Source of the DNA: Testudinibacter aquarius
GTDB taxonomy: Bacteria; Pseudomonadota; Gammaproteobacteria; Enterobacterales; Pasteurellaceae
Length of the DNA: 64,000 nt
Reading direction: 5' to 3'
Assembly: GCF_004342725.1 (NCBI RefSeq)
Contig: NZ_SMCP01000003.1
Coordinates: forward strand, 103,068 to 167,067
Part shown: piece after piece, positions 53,110 to 63,506 of the stretch
Layout: every line of letters begins with the position of its first letter
How positions within the stretch are numbered: position 1 is the first letter of the stretch
Made by a program: the position numbers and the translations under genes
Notes under the pieces: model-generated
Database searches by the model: none
Told to the model about the DNA's origin: nothing
The model's input: only the letters and a program-made list of their open reading frames with translations

Positions 53110-54441
53110 TTAAAGAATAAAGCGACTTAAATCCTCGTCTTCCACAATGTCGCTAAGTGCGGTGCTGACATAGTTGGCATCAATGCTGACACTTTGACCG
53201 GACATTTCACTGGCATCAAATGAGATCTTGTCCATTAGACGCTCCAACACCGTATGCAAGCGGCGCGCACCGATATTTTCGGTTTTTTCGTTGACACGGA
53301 AAGCCGCTTCAGCGATTTTTGCCACCGCATCATCGGTAAATTCAACGTTCACCCCTTCAGTCGCCATCAAGGCTTTGTATTGCTGGGTCAATGACGCATT
53401 GGGCTCCGTCAAAATCCGCTCGAAATCCTTGCTGCTCAAGGCACTCAGCTCGACCCGAATCGGTAAACGTCCTTGCAATTCAGGGATCAGATCCGACGGG
53501 CGTGCCACTTGGAATGCCCCGGAGGCGATAAACAAAATATGGTCGGTTTTCACCATACCATGTTTGGTATTGATTGTGCTGCCTTCGACTAACGGCAGCA
53601 GATCGCGCTGCACTCCTTCGCGCGACACATCCGGACCGGAGGTTTCGCCACGTTTACAGATTTTATCAATCTCATCGATAAACACGATGCCGTGCTGTTC
53701 GGTGGCTTCAATCGCTTTTTGTTTCAACTCTTCCGGATTGACCAATTTTGCGGCTTCATCTTCTATCAACACTTTCAACGCATCTTTAATCTTCATTTTG
53801 CGTTTTTTGGTCTGTCCGCTTGACATATTTTGGAACATCGACTGCAATTGATTGGTCATCTCCTCCATCCCCGGCGGCGCCATAATTTCTACGCCGACCG
53901 CAGCCGCCGCCACATCAATTTCAATCTCTTTTTCGTCCAACTGCCCTTCACGCAATTTTTTACGGAACACTTGGCGAGTGCCACTCTGTTTATCGGCTTC
54001 CTCTTCGGCGCCCCAGCTGTTTTTCGCCGGCGGCAGCAGAATATCCAAAATGCGATCTTCCGCCATCTCTTCCGCACGATAGCGGTTTTTGTCAATTTCC
54101 GTTTGACGCACTAGCTTCATCGCTGTGTCGGTCAGATCACGGATAATCGAATCCACTTCCTTGCCGACATAACCAACTTCGGTGAATTTGGTCGCTTCCA
54201 CTTTGATAAACGGCGCATTTGCCAGTTTTGCCAAACGGCGGGCTATCTCGGTTTTACCGACCCCGGTTGGTCCAATCATCAGAATATTTTTCGGTGTAAC
54301 TTCATGGCGCAGTGCGTCATTCAACTGCATTCTGCGCCAGCGGTTACGCAATGCAATCGCGACCGCTCTTTTGGCATCGTGTTGCCCGATAATATGTTGA
54401 TCTAATTCGGATACAATCTCACGTGGTGTCATCTCAGACAT
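53110..54441 (-). CDS. hslU: ATP-dependent protease ATPase subunit HslU
   Basis: HslU, 443 residues, is an AAA+ hexamer that unfolds proteins and feeds them to HslV. The Walker A motif [12 protein letters not shown] is near residues 56-67 and Walker B is [12 protein letters not shown]. The long I domain (about 110-230) that handles substrates is complete. The C-terminal [10 protein letters not shown] fits the tail that opens HslV. It lies 33 bases after hslV on the minus strand. Confidence 0.96.
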   Translation of the reverse strand: MSEMTPREIVSELDQHIIGQHDAKRAVAIALRNRWRRMQLNDALRHEVTPKNILMIGPTGVGKTEIARRLAKLANAPFIKVEATKFTEVGYVGKEVDSIIRDLTDTAMKLVRQTEIDKNRYRAEEMAEDRILDILLPPAKNSWGAEEEADKQSGTRQVFRKKLREGQLDEKEIEIDVAAAAVGVEIMAPPGMEEMTNQLQSMFQNMSSGQTKKRKMKIKDALKVLIEDEAAKLVNPEELKQKAIEATEQHGIVFIDEIDKICKRGETSGPDVSREGVQRDLLPLVEGSTINTKHGMVKTDHILFIASGAFQVARPSDLIPELQGRLPIRVELSALSSKDFERILTEPNASLTQQYKALMATEGVNVEFTDDAVAKIAEAAFRVNEKTENIGARRLHTVLERLMDKISFDASEMSGQSVSIDANYVSTALSDIVEDEDLSRFIL

Positions 54442-54474
54442 AATTTTTCTTCCTATTACTTATTCAGACAACAG

Positions 54475-54999
54475 TTACTCGGGCAACTGCTCGATAGTTT
54501 GATTCAAATTGGTGAATACACAAATATCACCGGCAATTTTCAGTGATTTTTCCACGATTTCGCGTGCCGACAAGTCAGTGTTTTCCAATAACGCCCGTGC
54601 CGCCGACATCGCATAGTTGCCGCCGGAGCCGATTGCCAGAATATTGTCTTCCGGCTGCACCACATCGCCGTTCCCGGTGATGATCAGCGATTCGGTTTCA
54701 TCCGCCACAATCAGCATCGCTTCCAAACGGCGCAAAGCCCTGTCGGTACGCCACTCTTTCGCCAGCTCAACCGCACTTTTCAATAAATGCCCCTGGTGCA
54801 TTTCCAGTTTGCGTTCAAACAGCTCAAACAGCGTGAACGCATCCGCCGTACCACCTGCAAAACCCGCCAGCACTTTGTTGTGATACAAACGGCGCACCTT
54901 TCTCGCATTGCCTTTCATCACCGTATTACCTAAAGAAACCTGCCCGTCGCCACCGACGACAACTTGCCCGTCGCGGCGCACACTTACTATCGTGGTCAT
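54475..54999 (-). CDS. hslV: ATP-dependent protease subunit HslV
   Basis: HslV, 174 residues, is the proteasome-like peptidase of the HslUV heat-shock protease. Thr2 after the start Met is the nucleophile ([11 protein letters not shown]). [14 protein letters not shown] near residues 17-30, [14 protein letters not shown] and [14 protein letters not shown] are family hallmarks. It is first of the pair; an uptake sequence lies before it. Confidence 0.96.
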   Translation of the reverse strand: MTTIVSVRRDGQVVVGGDGQVSLGNTVMKGNARKVRRLYHNKVLAGFAGGTADAFTLFELFERKLEMHQGHLLKSAVELAKEWRTDRALRRLEAMLIVADETESLIITGNGDVVQPEDNILAIGSGGNYAMSAARALLENTDLSAREIVEKSLKIAGDICVFTNLNQTIEQLPE

Positions 55000-55078
55000 A
55001 AATAAATTACCTCATTCTGATTGGCTTAATGTCATTTATATGGAGATAAAAAGTGCGGTTTCAAGGTAATCAGCGGCT

Positions 55079-56254
55079 TTATTTTCGGCTGTACTGTAGT
55101 CGGTATTCATTCGGAGTCCGTGAATATTCCTTTTTAAAAACCGAATAAAAATATTGGATGGACGGGTAACCGCATATTTCTGAAATGTCATTAATCGAAA
55201 TCGAGGTTGATCTCAGCAATTTTCTGGCTCGTTCTACTTTTTCTTGATAAATAATTTGATGGATCGTTTTGCCGATTTCCGTTTTAAAACGGCCCTCTAA
55301 ATTAGAACGCGACGTTTTGACGTAATCCAGCACTTGTTCCACTTTAATTCCGGAGCAGGCGTGCAAACGGATATAGTGCATGGCTTGCATCACTAATGGG
55401 TCATGGATTGAGCGATAATCGGTTGAAGCTCGCTCAGCCACTTTCACCGGCGGAATCAAAATCGGTTGGCTTTTCACTTTTTTACCGGTCAATAGCCGAT
55501 GTAACAGCTTAGCCGCTTGGTAACCCATTTCTTTCGTGCCTTGCATTACCGATGATAGCGACACCCGTGAAAAATATTGGATTAATTCTTCATTATCAAT
55601 GCCGATAATACAAATTTGTTCCGGTACGGCAATCTTCAAATGCTCACAGGTTTGCAATAAATGCCGCGCTCTAGCATCAGTCACAGCAATAATTCCCGTG
55701 TGTATTGGTAAAGATTGAATCCATTGATTCAGTTGCTGTTGTGAATCCTGCCAATTGTCATGCCGGGTTTCATATCCCAGATACACTTGGCTTTGATATT
55801 GATTTTCCTGCATCAGTTTTTCAAACGCATAGCGCCTTTCTTCAGACCAATGACAAGGATTCGCCGTCGGCACACCATAAAAAGCAAAATGGTTTAACCC
55901 CTTTCCTTTCAAATGGTTAAATGCTATTTCGATTAATTGTTGATTGTCAGTTGCGACATAAGGAATGTCCGGAGGATAATCTGCACTATTATGATAAGAG
56001 CTGCCAACAGCAACCAGCGGAAGATTTAATTCTTGTAATTTATGTGCCAACTGAGGATTATCAAAATCAGCAACCACCCCATCCACCATCGCCAAGTTGA
56101 TACTCTCGTCATGATGAACAAAATCGTCTGGCAAAAAAATATCCCAGTTACATAACGAAGCCTGTATATACTCACCAATTCCTTCCATGACCTCGCGGTC
56201 ATAAACTTTATTAGCATTAAACAGCAGCGCGATGCGGTGATATTCGGTAGTCAT
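55079..56254 (-). CDS. xylR: Xylose operon regulator XylR
   Basis: XylR, 391 residues, combines an N-terminal periplasmic-binding-protein-like xylose sensor (residues 5-275, LacI-type fold) with a C-terminal AraC DNA-binding domain (about 290-391). The C-domain has SRSNLEGRFKTEIGKTIHQ, cited in part, and SINDISEICGYPSIQYFYSVFKKEYSRTPNEYR, cited in part as CGYPSIQYFYSVFKKEY. Xylose binding makes it activate xylAB, xylFGH and perhaps the xyloside genes. It sits downstream of the MFS gene, in the same direction, with a terminator between. Confidence 0.93.
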   Translation of the reverse strand: MTTEYHRIALLFNANKVYDREVMEGIGEYIQASLCNWDIFLPDDFVHHDESINLAMVDGVVADFDNPQLAHKLQELNLPLVAVGSSYHNSADYPPDIPYVATDNQQLIEIAFNHLKGKGLNHFAFYGVPTANPCHWSEERRYAFEKLMQENQYQSQVYLGYETRHDNWQDSQQQLNQWIQSLPIHTGIIAVTDARARHLLQTCEHLKIAVPEQICIIGIDNEELIQYFSRVSLSSVMQGTKEMGYQAAKLLHRLLTGKKVKSQPILIPPVKVAERASTDYRSIHDPLVMQAMHYIRLHACSGIKVEQVLDYVKTSRSNLEGRFKTEIGKTIHQIIYQEKVERARKLLRSTSISINDISEICGYPSIQYFYSVFKKEYSRTPNEYRLQYSRK

Positions 56255-56316
56255 GGCAAGATCCTTTCAATCAAATCATCAAAAAGTCCAGCAACTATAA
56301 AATAAAAAAATGATAA

Positions 56317-56349
56317 ACAAAAGGGTTAGCAATAGAATTGCCAACCCTT
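56317..56349 (-). terminator. Terminator of the xyloside genes
   Basis: On the minus strand AAGGGTTGGCAA, loop, TTGCTAACCCTT with one mismatch is followed by TTTT. It lies about 20 bases past the MFS stop codon. Confidence 0.85.
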
Positions 56350-56369
56350 AATTAATTGTGTTTTTTTAC

Positions 56370-57617
56370 TTAACGTTTCACTGTTCTAATTGATAGAATA
56401 CAAATTCCACCTAATAGTGCAAAAGTAAATGAAACAAGGAATATTGCTGAAAAATCAAATTGCTTGATAACAAAGGCTGCAATAATCGGTGCAAATGCTT
56501 GAGTTAGTGTATTCCCTAAGTTGTAAACGCCTAAGAAAAATGCCACCTGATTTTTATCTGGAATCACTTTTAAATTAAGCAAATTATCTAAAGAGTTCCA
56601 AATTCCCATTCCTAATCCTGCAGTGAAACCGTAGATCCAAATACTCATATCATTTCTTAAGAAGTAAATACTTAAAGCGCCAATTGCAAGCAATATTGTT
56701 GATAGGGCAACGGGGTATTTTAGAATTTTATATTTATCTGAAATAGGTCCAGCTAAAAACCCCATTGCAATACCAAAAATAAGCATAATCATATTGACTA
56801 TTTGGATTGAGGTCTGTGCACCTGATGTATCTTTTCCCATAAAATCGGTCATAATATAAAGAAAATAACCGACAATCGCAAAATTACCAATCCCTTGAAA
56901 AATTTTTCCGATCAATGCTAAATAATAATCTCGTCCAATATGCCAAGCAGGAAATATTTTTAAAATACTTCTCAGTGATTCTTTTTCTTTACGTACTGGT
57001 TTATTAGAATCTAATTTATTTTTATCCTCTAAGTTGGAAGGTTCTTTAACAATATAAACTGCTAATAAAGTACCGATTAAGGTAATCACACCAAAAATAA
57101 TAAATCCCAACCGAAATTGCCCTAAAAACATTGCGCCAAAAATACTGAAACCATTATTACCTAGTGCCATCCCCAAACCACCATAAGCACTCGATGCCGT
57201 TCCCTTACCTTCCTCCGGTGCAGAATCTAGCCAAGCGACCATTGGTGCAACAATGAAGTTTAAAGCGATTTGTCCCAACATCCAAGCCAGAAGCAAAAAG
57301 GCAACTGATTTGGCAGTCGATGCTAGAACCATCGCCAGCATAAAAGCAGCTGCGCCACCGATAATCCAAGGTGTTCTTTGCCCGTATCTCGAATATGTTC
57401 TATCCGAGAGATAACCTGCAACCATATTTGAAATCGAGGCAACAATCATTCCACAAGTGGAAAATAATGCAAGAAGTTCGATTTTATTTTCTGCATCAAT
57501 TTCTTGTAATAATGCAGGTAAGAAAAGGCTGACGGCAACAATATAAGGACCTAGCCAAGAAGCCGGACCGACAATTAACCCTGGCACTAATCGTCTTAAC
57601 GGTATTGTTTTACTCAT
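56370..57617 (-). CDS. MFS transporter, probable xyloside/xylo-oligosaccharide importer
   Basis: This is a 415-residue major facilitator with about 12 membrane helices. The loop motif GYLSDRTYSRYGQRTPW between helices 2 and 3 is typical of the superfamily. A longer polar loop (about residues 190-215, rich in Lys and Glu) lies at the middle. The gene follows the GH43 xylosidase by 13 bases, so they are one operon. I infer that it brings in the short xylosides that the xylosidase cuts. Other glycosides cannot be ruled out. Base composition is AT-rich compared with core genes. Confidence 0.8.
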   Translation of the reverse strand: MSKTIPLRRLVPGLIVGPASWLGPYIVAVSLFLPALLQEIDAENKIELLALFSTCGMIVASISNMVAGYLSDRTYSRYGQRTPWIIGGAAAFMLAMVLASTAKSVAFLLLAWMLGQIALNFIVAPMVAWLDSAPEEGKGTASSAYGGLGMALGNNGFSIFGAMFLGQFRLGFIIFGVITLIGTLLAVYIVKEPSNLEDKNKLDSNKPVRKEKESLRSILKIFPAWHIGRDYYLALIGKIFQGIGNFAIVGYFLYIMTDFMGKDTSGAQTSIQIVNMIMLIFGIAMGFLAGPISDKYKILKYPVALSTILLAIGALSIYFLRNDMSIWIYGFTAGLGMGIWNSLDNLLNLKVIPDKNQVAFFLGVYNLGNTLTQAFAPIIAAFVIKQFDFSAIFLVSFTFALLGGICILSIRTVKR

Positions 57618-57630
57618 AATATATTCTCCA

Positions 57631-59277
57631 TTAGTTATTTTTTATTTTGTAATATTCAAAATCAGCATAAGAATCACGTTGATATGCATCTACAGAACCA
57701 ATAAAATTGAAAAGCCCCGTAAAACCGCCAATTTCACCCGGCTCACCATTAACACCTTCATCGGATAAATAAGACACGTCTACTTGTTCGATCAATACCA
57801 TCCAATCACCATCTAATTTGTAAGATAACTTTGCCTTACCTAATTGGTAATCTATTTTTAAACCAGCGATATTATTAGGAATAGATATACGGTGGTGGGG
57901 ATATTCAATTCGGTTACCTAATTTCGCCTGCAATACGGTTAATATAGTTCCTGATATTTCTTCGGAATAAGTTAAATGAATATACAACCAATTATTAGAA
58001 TCATAATACAGCCCTGCACCCGCAGTTTCTGAATAATGATCAGGTGAGAATTCTACTTTTGTCTCAATTTGATAATCAAATGAAGTAGCTCTAGTTGCCA
58101 TAATTGCTGGATTATTTTGTGAAAAAAATGAGTTTTCACCATAAATGCGCAAATATCCAGCCCTCTCGTTTGTGTTGACCCACATGCTTTTCTGTGGACG
58201 ATAAGGGGTCATAAAACGCAAATCATAAGCACCGTTGAAATGCTCTTCTATATCTTGATTTGGTTTTTGCTTGAGCTCTACCCCCGTAATCCCTTCAAAC
58301 TCCATTTTGGCTAAAGTTGAACCGTCTGCCATCACTAACCAATCATCCTGTGTCCAAACCATTTTTTGAAGTGCGGTTTCTCTTCCCAAAGGATTCAACA
58401 AAGCACCTTGCAACGGTCTTGACATCAAATGTGCCATATACCATTCACCCGATGGCGTCTCAACTAATGAACCATGCCCTGCTTTTTGCATTAATGAATT
58501 GGGGTTAAACATCTCAAAATGCCCGGCATCGGGATCACCTAAGGAAAATAAATGTCGGGGCGATGAAGTCAAAATCGGCTCGCCTGACGGGTGGGGTTCA
58601 TAAGGGCCGAAAATATTTTTAGCACGCCCAATTTCAACGCCGTGCCCATAACCGGTTCCACCTGCCGCAATCACCAAATAGTAATAACCATTGCGTTTAT
58701 ATAGTTGCGGCGCTTCTGCACAACCACGAGTAGTAAATCCATGACAAATACGGTGCCAATCGCCCACAGTTCCTTGTTTTAAATCAACTTCAGCAATCAC
58801 AATATGCCCTGGCGCTTGATAGCCTTGACGAGTTTCCCACTCTAAAATACTGAGATAAGTCTTGCCATCTTTATCATGGAAAAGAGAAGGATCAAATCCG
58901 ATTGATGTTAAAAAAATCGGCTCAGACCAAGGACCGTGAATGCTATCAGAATAAATCGCATAGTTATCCGCATTAAACTCTCTTCCTGCCATATTCAACA
59001 TATGAGAATAAATAATCCAATAACGTTTTGTTTTAGCATCATAAGATAGATGAGGCGCCCAAACTCCTGCTGGAGTATTAGAACCTCTCAAATTTACCTC
59101 CTCTTTTTTTAAAGCATAATCAATCAACTCCCAATTCACTAAATCCTTTGATTCAAAAATTTGAATAGGCGGATTCCAATGAAAGGTTGAGGTTGCAATA
59201 TAATAAGTATCATCTACTCTAATAATTGAGGGATCTGGAGCCATTCCTGGAATAATGGGGTTTTTAAAATAATTCAT
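57631..59277 (-). CDS. xynB: GH43 beta-xylosidase (subfamily 11 type)
   Basis: This is a 548-residue cytosolic glycoside hydrolase family 43 enzyme that frees xylose from the ends of short xylans. The five-bladed propeller carries the general base Asp15 (MAPDPSI), Asp129 (IGFDPSLFHD) as pKa helper and Glu188 (CAEAPQLY) as acid. The C-terminal beta-sandwich (about 340-548), which shapes the pocket in this subfamily, is complete. There is no signal peptide, so it acts on imported sugars. The product is fed to XylA. One uptake sequence lies inside the gene, so it is not brand new to this genome. A CRP site lies upstream. Confidence 0.9.
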   Translation of the reverse strand: MNYFKNPIIPGMAPDPSIIRVDDTYYIATSTFHWNPPIQIFESKDLVNWELIDYALKKEEVNLRGSNTPAGVWAPHLSYDAKTKRYWIIYSHMLNMAGREFNADNYAIYSDSIHGPWSEPIFLTSIGFDPSLFHDKDGKTYLSILEWETRQGYQAPGHIVIAEVDLKQGTVGDWHRICHGFTTRGCAEAPQLYKRNGYYYLVIAAGGTGYGHGVEIGRAKNIFGPYEPHPSGEPILTSSPRHLFSLGDPDAGHFEMFNPNSLMQKAGHGSLVETPSGEWYMAHLMSRPLQGALLNPLGRETALQKMVWTQDDWLVMADGSTLAKMEFEGITGVELKQKPNQDIEEHFNGAYDLRFMTPYRPQKSMWVNTNERAGYLRIYGENSFFSQNNPAIMATRATSFDYQIETKVEFSPDHYSETAGAGLYYDSNNWLYIHLTYSEEISGTILTVLQAKLGNRIEYPHHRISIPNNIAGLKIDYQLGKAKLSYKLDGDWMVLIEQVDVSYLSDEGVNGEPGEIGGFTGLFNFIGSVDAYQRDSYADFEYYKIKNN

Positions 59278-59416
59278 ACTTCACTATCCTTTGATTTATA
59301 TAAATTTGAACAATAAACAAACAACAACAATACATTAACTATGTATTGCAGTTTGATGACATTATCATTCCCATGCAATTATTAGATTTTTTTATGTGAT
59401 TATGTTTTTTCTCTTT

Positions 59417-59432
59417 TGTGATTCCCTTCACA
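59417..59432. promoter_or_regulatory. CRP site before the xyloside operon
   Basis: TGTGATTCCCTTCACA is a perfect TGTGA-N6-TCACA site, 140 bases before the xylosidase start. It predicts control by cAMP-CRP. Confidence 0.75.
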
Positions 59433-59457
59433 AGAAACTGTCATATTAGTGCTTAAT

Positions 59458-59489
59458 AAAAAAGCCACTAACCAAATTAGTGGCCTTTT
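59458..59489 (-). terminator. Terminator of xylFGH
   Basis: AAAAGGCCACTAA, loop, TTAGTGGCTTTTTT on the minus strand makes a stem with T run, just past the xylH stop. Confidence 0.9.
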
Positions 59490-59508
59490 AAGTCTAATAA
59501 ATTGAATT

Positions 59509-60636
59509 TTATGCTTTTTTCTTACTCATTGAATCTGCCCAAACTGCTAATAGCAAGATAGCACCTTTGACAATATATTGCCAAAATGTCGGGACATCTA
59601 ACATACTCATGCCGTTATCTAATGAGGCAATAATCAGCGCCCCAATAATCACGCCCCATACGCTACCGACACCACCAGCCAAGCTTGCACCACCGATAAC
59701 ACAGGCAGCAATCGCATCTAACTCCGCATTTTGCCCAGCCGACGGTGAACCTGCACCTAAACGGGCACTCAAAATTAGCCCTGCAATTGCGACCATAACC
59801 CCATTAATCGAAAAAATGGCTAACTTTATTTTTTCTACTTTAATACCGGATAATCTGGCAGCTTCAATATTGCCACCGATGGCATAAATATAGCGTCCAA
59901 ATGCCGTTTTCTTAGAGATAAAATAGCCAACAACTGCCAGCAAGGACAAAATCAATACAGGAACCGGGATACCTCGATAATCATTTAAAAGATAAATTGC
60001 ACCGAGCAACAGTATGGCTATCACAACATATTTCAAAAAGTCTTTTGAAATTTGCGGTACCGGCAGTTCTAGTTTTTGTCTGGAGCGACGTTGATAATTT
60101 CCCCAAGTTACAAACAATGCAATCGCAATACTGCCGATGATAAAGCCTAGTTCATCCGATAAATAACCCTGTCCTATTTGTGTCATTGAAGCTGATGTCG
60201 GAGATACTGTCGTACCATTCGTTATCCCAATTAAAATTCCTCTAAATGCCAATAATCCAGCCAGAGTAACAATAAACGAAGGTACCCTTTGATATGCAAC
60301 CCACCACCCATTCCAGATGCCAAACATTAATCCCAACAGCAATGTCGCCATAATTGTTGCCGGTAATGGCCAGCCCCACCACACATTAGTAATAGCTGCG
60401 AAACCGCCTAATAATCCCATCAAAGAACCAACTGACAAGTCAATTTCCGCAGAGATAATGACAAATAGCATCCCTATTGCCAAAATACCGGTAATGGAAG
60501 TTTGTCTTAACAAATTTGAAATATTTCTCGCACTTAAATATGCACCGTCCGTCATCATCGAAAAAAATAGCATAATGGCAACAATAGCGATTAACATTAT
60601 ATAAACTTGCAAATTGATCGATTTTAAATTTTTCAT
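59509..60636 (-). CDS. xylH: D-xylose ABC transporter permease XylH
   Basis: XylH, 375 residues, forms the membrane channel of the high-affinity xylose transporter. About ten hydrophobic helices are visible. [20 protein letters not shown], cited in part as SINLQVYIM, opens the protein, and [17 protein letters not shown], cited in part as AEIDLSVGS, is the family mark near residue 70. [18 protein letters not shown] is near the end. I chose the ATG at 60636 because AAGGAA precedes it; an upstream TTG would overlap xylG. E. coli XylH is slightly longer at the N-terminus. Confidence 0.94.
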   Translation of the reverse strand: MKNLKSINLQVYIMLIAIVAIMLFFSMMTDGAYLSARNISNLLRQTSITGILAIGMLFVIISAEIDLSVGSLMGLLGGFAAITNVWWGWPLPATIMATLLLGLMFGIWNGWWVAYQRVPSFIVTLAGLLAFRGILIGITNGTTVSPTSASMTQIGQGYLSDELGFIIGSIAIALFVTWGNYQRRSRQKLELPVPQISKDFLKYVVIAILLLGAIYLLNDYRGIPVPVLILSLLAVVGYFISKKTAFGRYIYAIGGNIEAARLSGIKVEKIKLAIFSINGVMVAIAGLILSARLGAGSPSAGQNAELDAIAACVIGGASLAGGVGSVWGVIIGALIIASLDNGMSMLDVPTFWQYIVKGAILLLAVWADSMSKKKA

Positions 60637-60640
60637 ACCA

Positions 60641-62155
60641 TTATTCCTTAAGTGCAACTTCCATGACTTTTTCTTGGGTGAGGTTTTGATTAATTAGGTT
60701 TCCCTTTATTTTCCCTTGATGCATCACCAAAATCCGGTCACTAATACCGAGAACTTCGGGCAATTCGGAAGAGATCACAATGATACCAACACCTTTCTTT
60801 GCCAATTCATTGATTAACTTATAAATTTCATATTTCGCACCGACATCAATACCTCTGGTGGGTTCATCAAGTATAAGAATTTTAGGGTTTAGCAGTAGCG
60901 CTTTTGCCAAAATCGCTTTTTGTTGGTTTCCACCGCTTAAGCGACCTATTGCCAAATCTGGGGAAGATGTTTTTACCTTTAATTCTTTAATCGAACGTTC
61001 AATGATCGTTTCTTCGAGAGGTTCATTAATCATAATGCGCTTAATCGAATAGTTTTTTAATGAAGAAAGTGTAATATTCTTATCTACCCCCATTATTGGC
61101 ACGATTCCATGTCGTTTTCTATCCTCCGGCACCATAAAAATGCCATTATTAATTGCGGAGGCACAGTCTTTATGTTGTACCAGTCTGTTATTTAAATAAA
61201 ATTTTCCATTAAACTTCCCGGCATAAGCCCCAAAAATACACTGAACCATTTCAGTTCGTCCCGAACCGACTAATCCCGCCACTCCCAAAATCTCACCTTG
61301 GCACAAATGAAAACTAGCATTATTGACCCGTTTAATGTGTGTATTGACATAATGCCAAGCAGTCAAATTCTCAACCCGCAATAATTCTTCACCAATCGGA
61401 TGTGCGTCATGGGGATATAATGACGTGATCTCTCGTCCGACCATCATAGTGATAATATCATCCTCACTCATCTCTTTCGCATCTCTCGTACCAATATGCT
61501 CGCCATCACGAATAACACAAATGTGATCCGAAATAGCCTTCACTTCATTCAGTTTATGCGAAATATAGATACAGGCAATATTGTGTTCTTTTAGATCTTG
61601 AATCAGGGCTAATAAAACATCGGTTTCTTTTTCCGTTAGGCAAGCGGTAGGCTCATCTAAAATCAATAATCTGACATTTTTATTTAACGCTTTTGCGATC
61701 TCTACGAGTTGTTGCTGTCCAAGTCCAAGCTCACCAACTATCGTGTCGGGATCGATATCAAGTTGCACTTGAGATAAAATTTTTTTCGCCCGGATATACA
61801 TTTCATTTTCATTGGTTAAACCATACTGAGAAATTTCATTTCCGAGAAAAATATTATCCATAACTGACATATTTTTCACTAATGCCAATTCCTGATGGAT
61901 AATCGAAATACCTTTACTTTCGGTATCTTTAATATTTTTTGATTTTAATAATTCATTTGCGAAGTAAATATCACCTTCATAATCTCCATAAGGATATATT
62001 CCGCATAATACTTTCATTAATGTTGATTTTCCTGAACCATTTTCCCCACATAATGAAAGTGCTTTACCCGGTGAAATCGAAATAGAGACATTATTTAGTG
62101 CTTTCACATCACCAAATTTTTTTACAATCCCTTTCATCTCTAATAATGAATCCAT
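60641..62155 (-). CDS. xylG: D-xylose ABC transporter ATP-binding protein XylG
   Basis: XylG, 504 residues, has two ABC domains. The first has Walker [10 protein letters not shown] (near residue 36), the signature [15 protein letters not shown] and Walker [10 protein letters not shown]. The second has [25 protein letters not shown] and [13 protein letters not shown]. Sugar ABC proteins of this family often have a degenerate second Walker A, as here. I chose the ATG at 62155, after AGGTGG. It lies between xylF and xylH. Confidence 0.95.
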   Translation of the reverse strand: MDSLLEMKGIVKKFGDVKALNNVSISISPGKALSLCGENGSGKSTLMKVLCGIYPYGDYEGDIYFANELLKSKNIKDTESKGISIIHQELALVKNMSVMDNIFLGNEISQYGLTNENEMYIRAKKILSQVQLDIDPDTIVGELGLGQQQLVEIAKALNKNVRLLILDEPTACLTEKETDVLLALIQDLKEHNIACIYISHKLNEVKAISDHICVIRDGEHIGTRDAKEMSEDDIITMMVGREITSLYPHDAHPIGEELLRVENLTAWHYVNTHIKRVNNASFHLCQGEILGVAGLVGSGRTEMVQCIFGAYAGKFNGKFYLNNRLVQHKDCASAINNGIFMVPEDRKRHGIVPIMGVDKNITLSSLKNYSIKRIMINEPLEETIIERSIKELKVKTSSPDLAIGRLSGGNQQKAILAKALLLNPKILILDEPTRGIDVGAKYEIYKLINELAKKGVGIIVISSELPEVLGISDRILVMHQGKIKGNLINQNLTQEKVMEVALKE

Positions 62156-62228
62156 AGCAACCACCTAAATTAATTATGTTTATTTTAAGGGAGAATGTTC
62201 CTCCCTTATATTTAGCAGAAGTTTGAAT

Positions 62229-63230
62229 TTATTTATTATAAATACTCTCTTTACTATGGAATCCGTCTTGAATAATCGTTTTTTCAATATTTCCTTTAAC
62301 AACTGCAATCGGATCGAGCAAATAGGAAGGAACTTCTTTCATCCCATTATTCAGACTGGCATTGCTTTCAATTTTCTCATCTTTAGCCAATCCGACAGCA
62401 ATTTCCGCCGCTTTATCTGCTAATTTTGTAATCGGTTTATAGACGGTCATGGTTTGTGTGCCTTCTACAATCCGCTTAATTGCAGCTAAATCCGCATCTT
62501 GTCCGGAAATAGCGACTTTGCCGGATAAACCCTGCGCACTTAAAGCTTGAATTGCACCACCTGCTGTTGCATCATTGGAAGCAACAACTGCATCAATGTT
62601 ATTCTTATTGGCAGTTAAGGCGTTTTCCATAATTTGCAACGCTTTTTCCGGCAACCAAGAGTCGACCCATTGATCTCCGATCACTTTAATCGCACCTTTA
62701 TCAATTAAAGGTTGTAGAATATTCATCTGACCTTGTCTGAATAATTTTGCATTATTATCAACCGGAGAGCCGCCCATTAAGAAATAATTTCCTTCCGGTT
62801 TGATGCTGACAATCGTTTCCGCCTGTAGCTCGCCGACTTTCTCATTATCAAATGAAACATAGAAATCCAGATCCGCATTATTTATTAATCGATCGTATGC
62901 TAAAACTTTAATACCGGATCTTTTAGCTTCTGCAATTACATTACTCAGCACATCACCATTGTGTGGAATAATTACCAAAACATCGACATCACGGTTAATC
63001 ATGTTTTCAATTTGAGAGATTTGCGCACTATCATCCCCATTTGCAGACTGTACAAATACTTTTGCCCCTAATGCCTCTGCTTTTTGAGTAAAAATACTAC
63101 TATCTTTTTGCCATCTCTCTAAACGCAAATCATCTATCGACATTCCGATAGTTAAGTCCTTTGCATTAACAGCAGCGCTCATTCCTCCAACTACCAGTGC
63201 CGCCAATAATAAACCACCTTTAAGTTTCAT
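62229..63230 (-). CDS. xylF: D-xylose-binding periplasmic protein XylF
   Basis: XylF, 333 residues, binds xylose in the periplasm and delivers it to XylGH. Residues 1-23 are a signal peptide (basic start, hydrophobic core, cleavage near VNA-KD). DDLRLERWQKD, FVQSANGDD, MGGSPVDNNAKLFR and VVASNDATAGGAIQALSA, cited in part as ASNDATAGGAIQ, match E. coli XylF. I chose the ATG at 63230, which gives a proper signal peptide; a longer frame adds 19 unrelated residues. It is first in xylFGH, divergent from xylA. Confidence 0.95.
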   Translation of the reverse strand: MKLKGGLLLAALVVGGMSAAVNAKDLTIGMSIDDLRLERWQKDSSIFTQKAEALGAKVFVQSANGDDSAQISQIENMINRDVDVLVIIPHNGDVLSNVIAEAKRSGIKVLAYDRLINNADLDFYVSFDNEKVGELQAETIVSIKPEGNYFLMGGSPVDNNAKLFRQGQMNILQPLIDKGAIKVIGDQWVDSWLPEKALQIMENALTANKNNIDAVVASNDATAGGAIQALSAQGLSGKVAISGQDADLAAIKRIVEGTQTMTVYKPITKLADKAAEIAVGLAKDEKIESNASLNNGMKEVPSYLLDPIAVVKGNIEKTIIQDGFHSKESIYNK

Positions 63231-63352
63231 ATAAAATACCTCACATGTAATTAATAAAAGGTCACTTTGTCTATATGACAGCTCCAATATTTTCTATTTT
63301 AATTAAAAACACAATTAATGAATTTAATTTTCATATTACGATTTATGTTTTA

Positions 63353-63368
63353 TGTGATTCTAATCACA
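63353..63368. promoter_or_regulatory. CRP site 1 in the xylF-xylA intergenic region
   Basis: TGTGATTCTAATCACA is a perfect TGTGA-N6-TCACA site. It lies closer to xylF. Confidence 0.78.
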
Positions 63369-63386
63369 ACTCACTATTTACTTGTT

Positions 63387-63402
63387 TGTGATACCTATCA
63401 CA
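63387..63402. promoter_or_regulatory. CRP site 2 in the xylF-xylA intergenic region
   Basis: TGTGATACCTATCACA is a second perfect site, 34 bases centre to centre from the first. Together they can serve both divergent transcripts. XylR sites are expected nearby but I could not place them with confidence. Confidence 0.78.
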
Positions 63403-63506
63403 TAAAACAATATTATGAATAGCGAAGTAAAATAACATAATTGATACCCTCTGCGGCTTGGCTTTATCTTTATCCCGAAACAAGCATATTCAAACAGGAG
63501 AAGACT

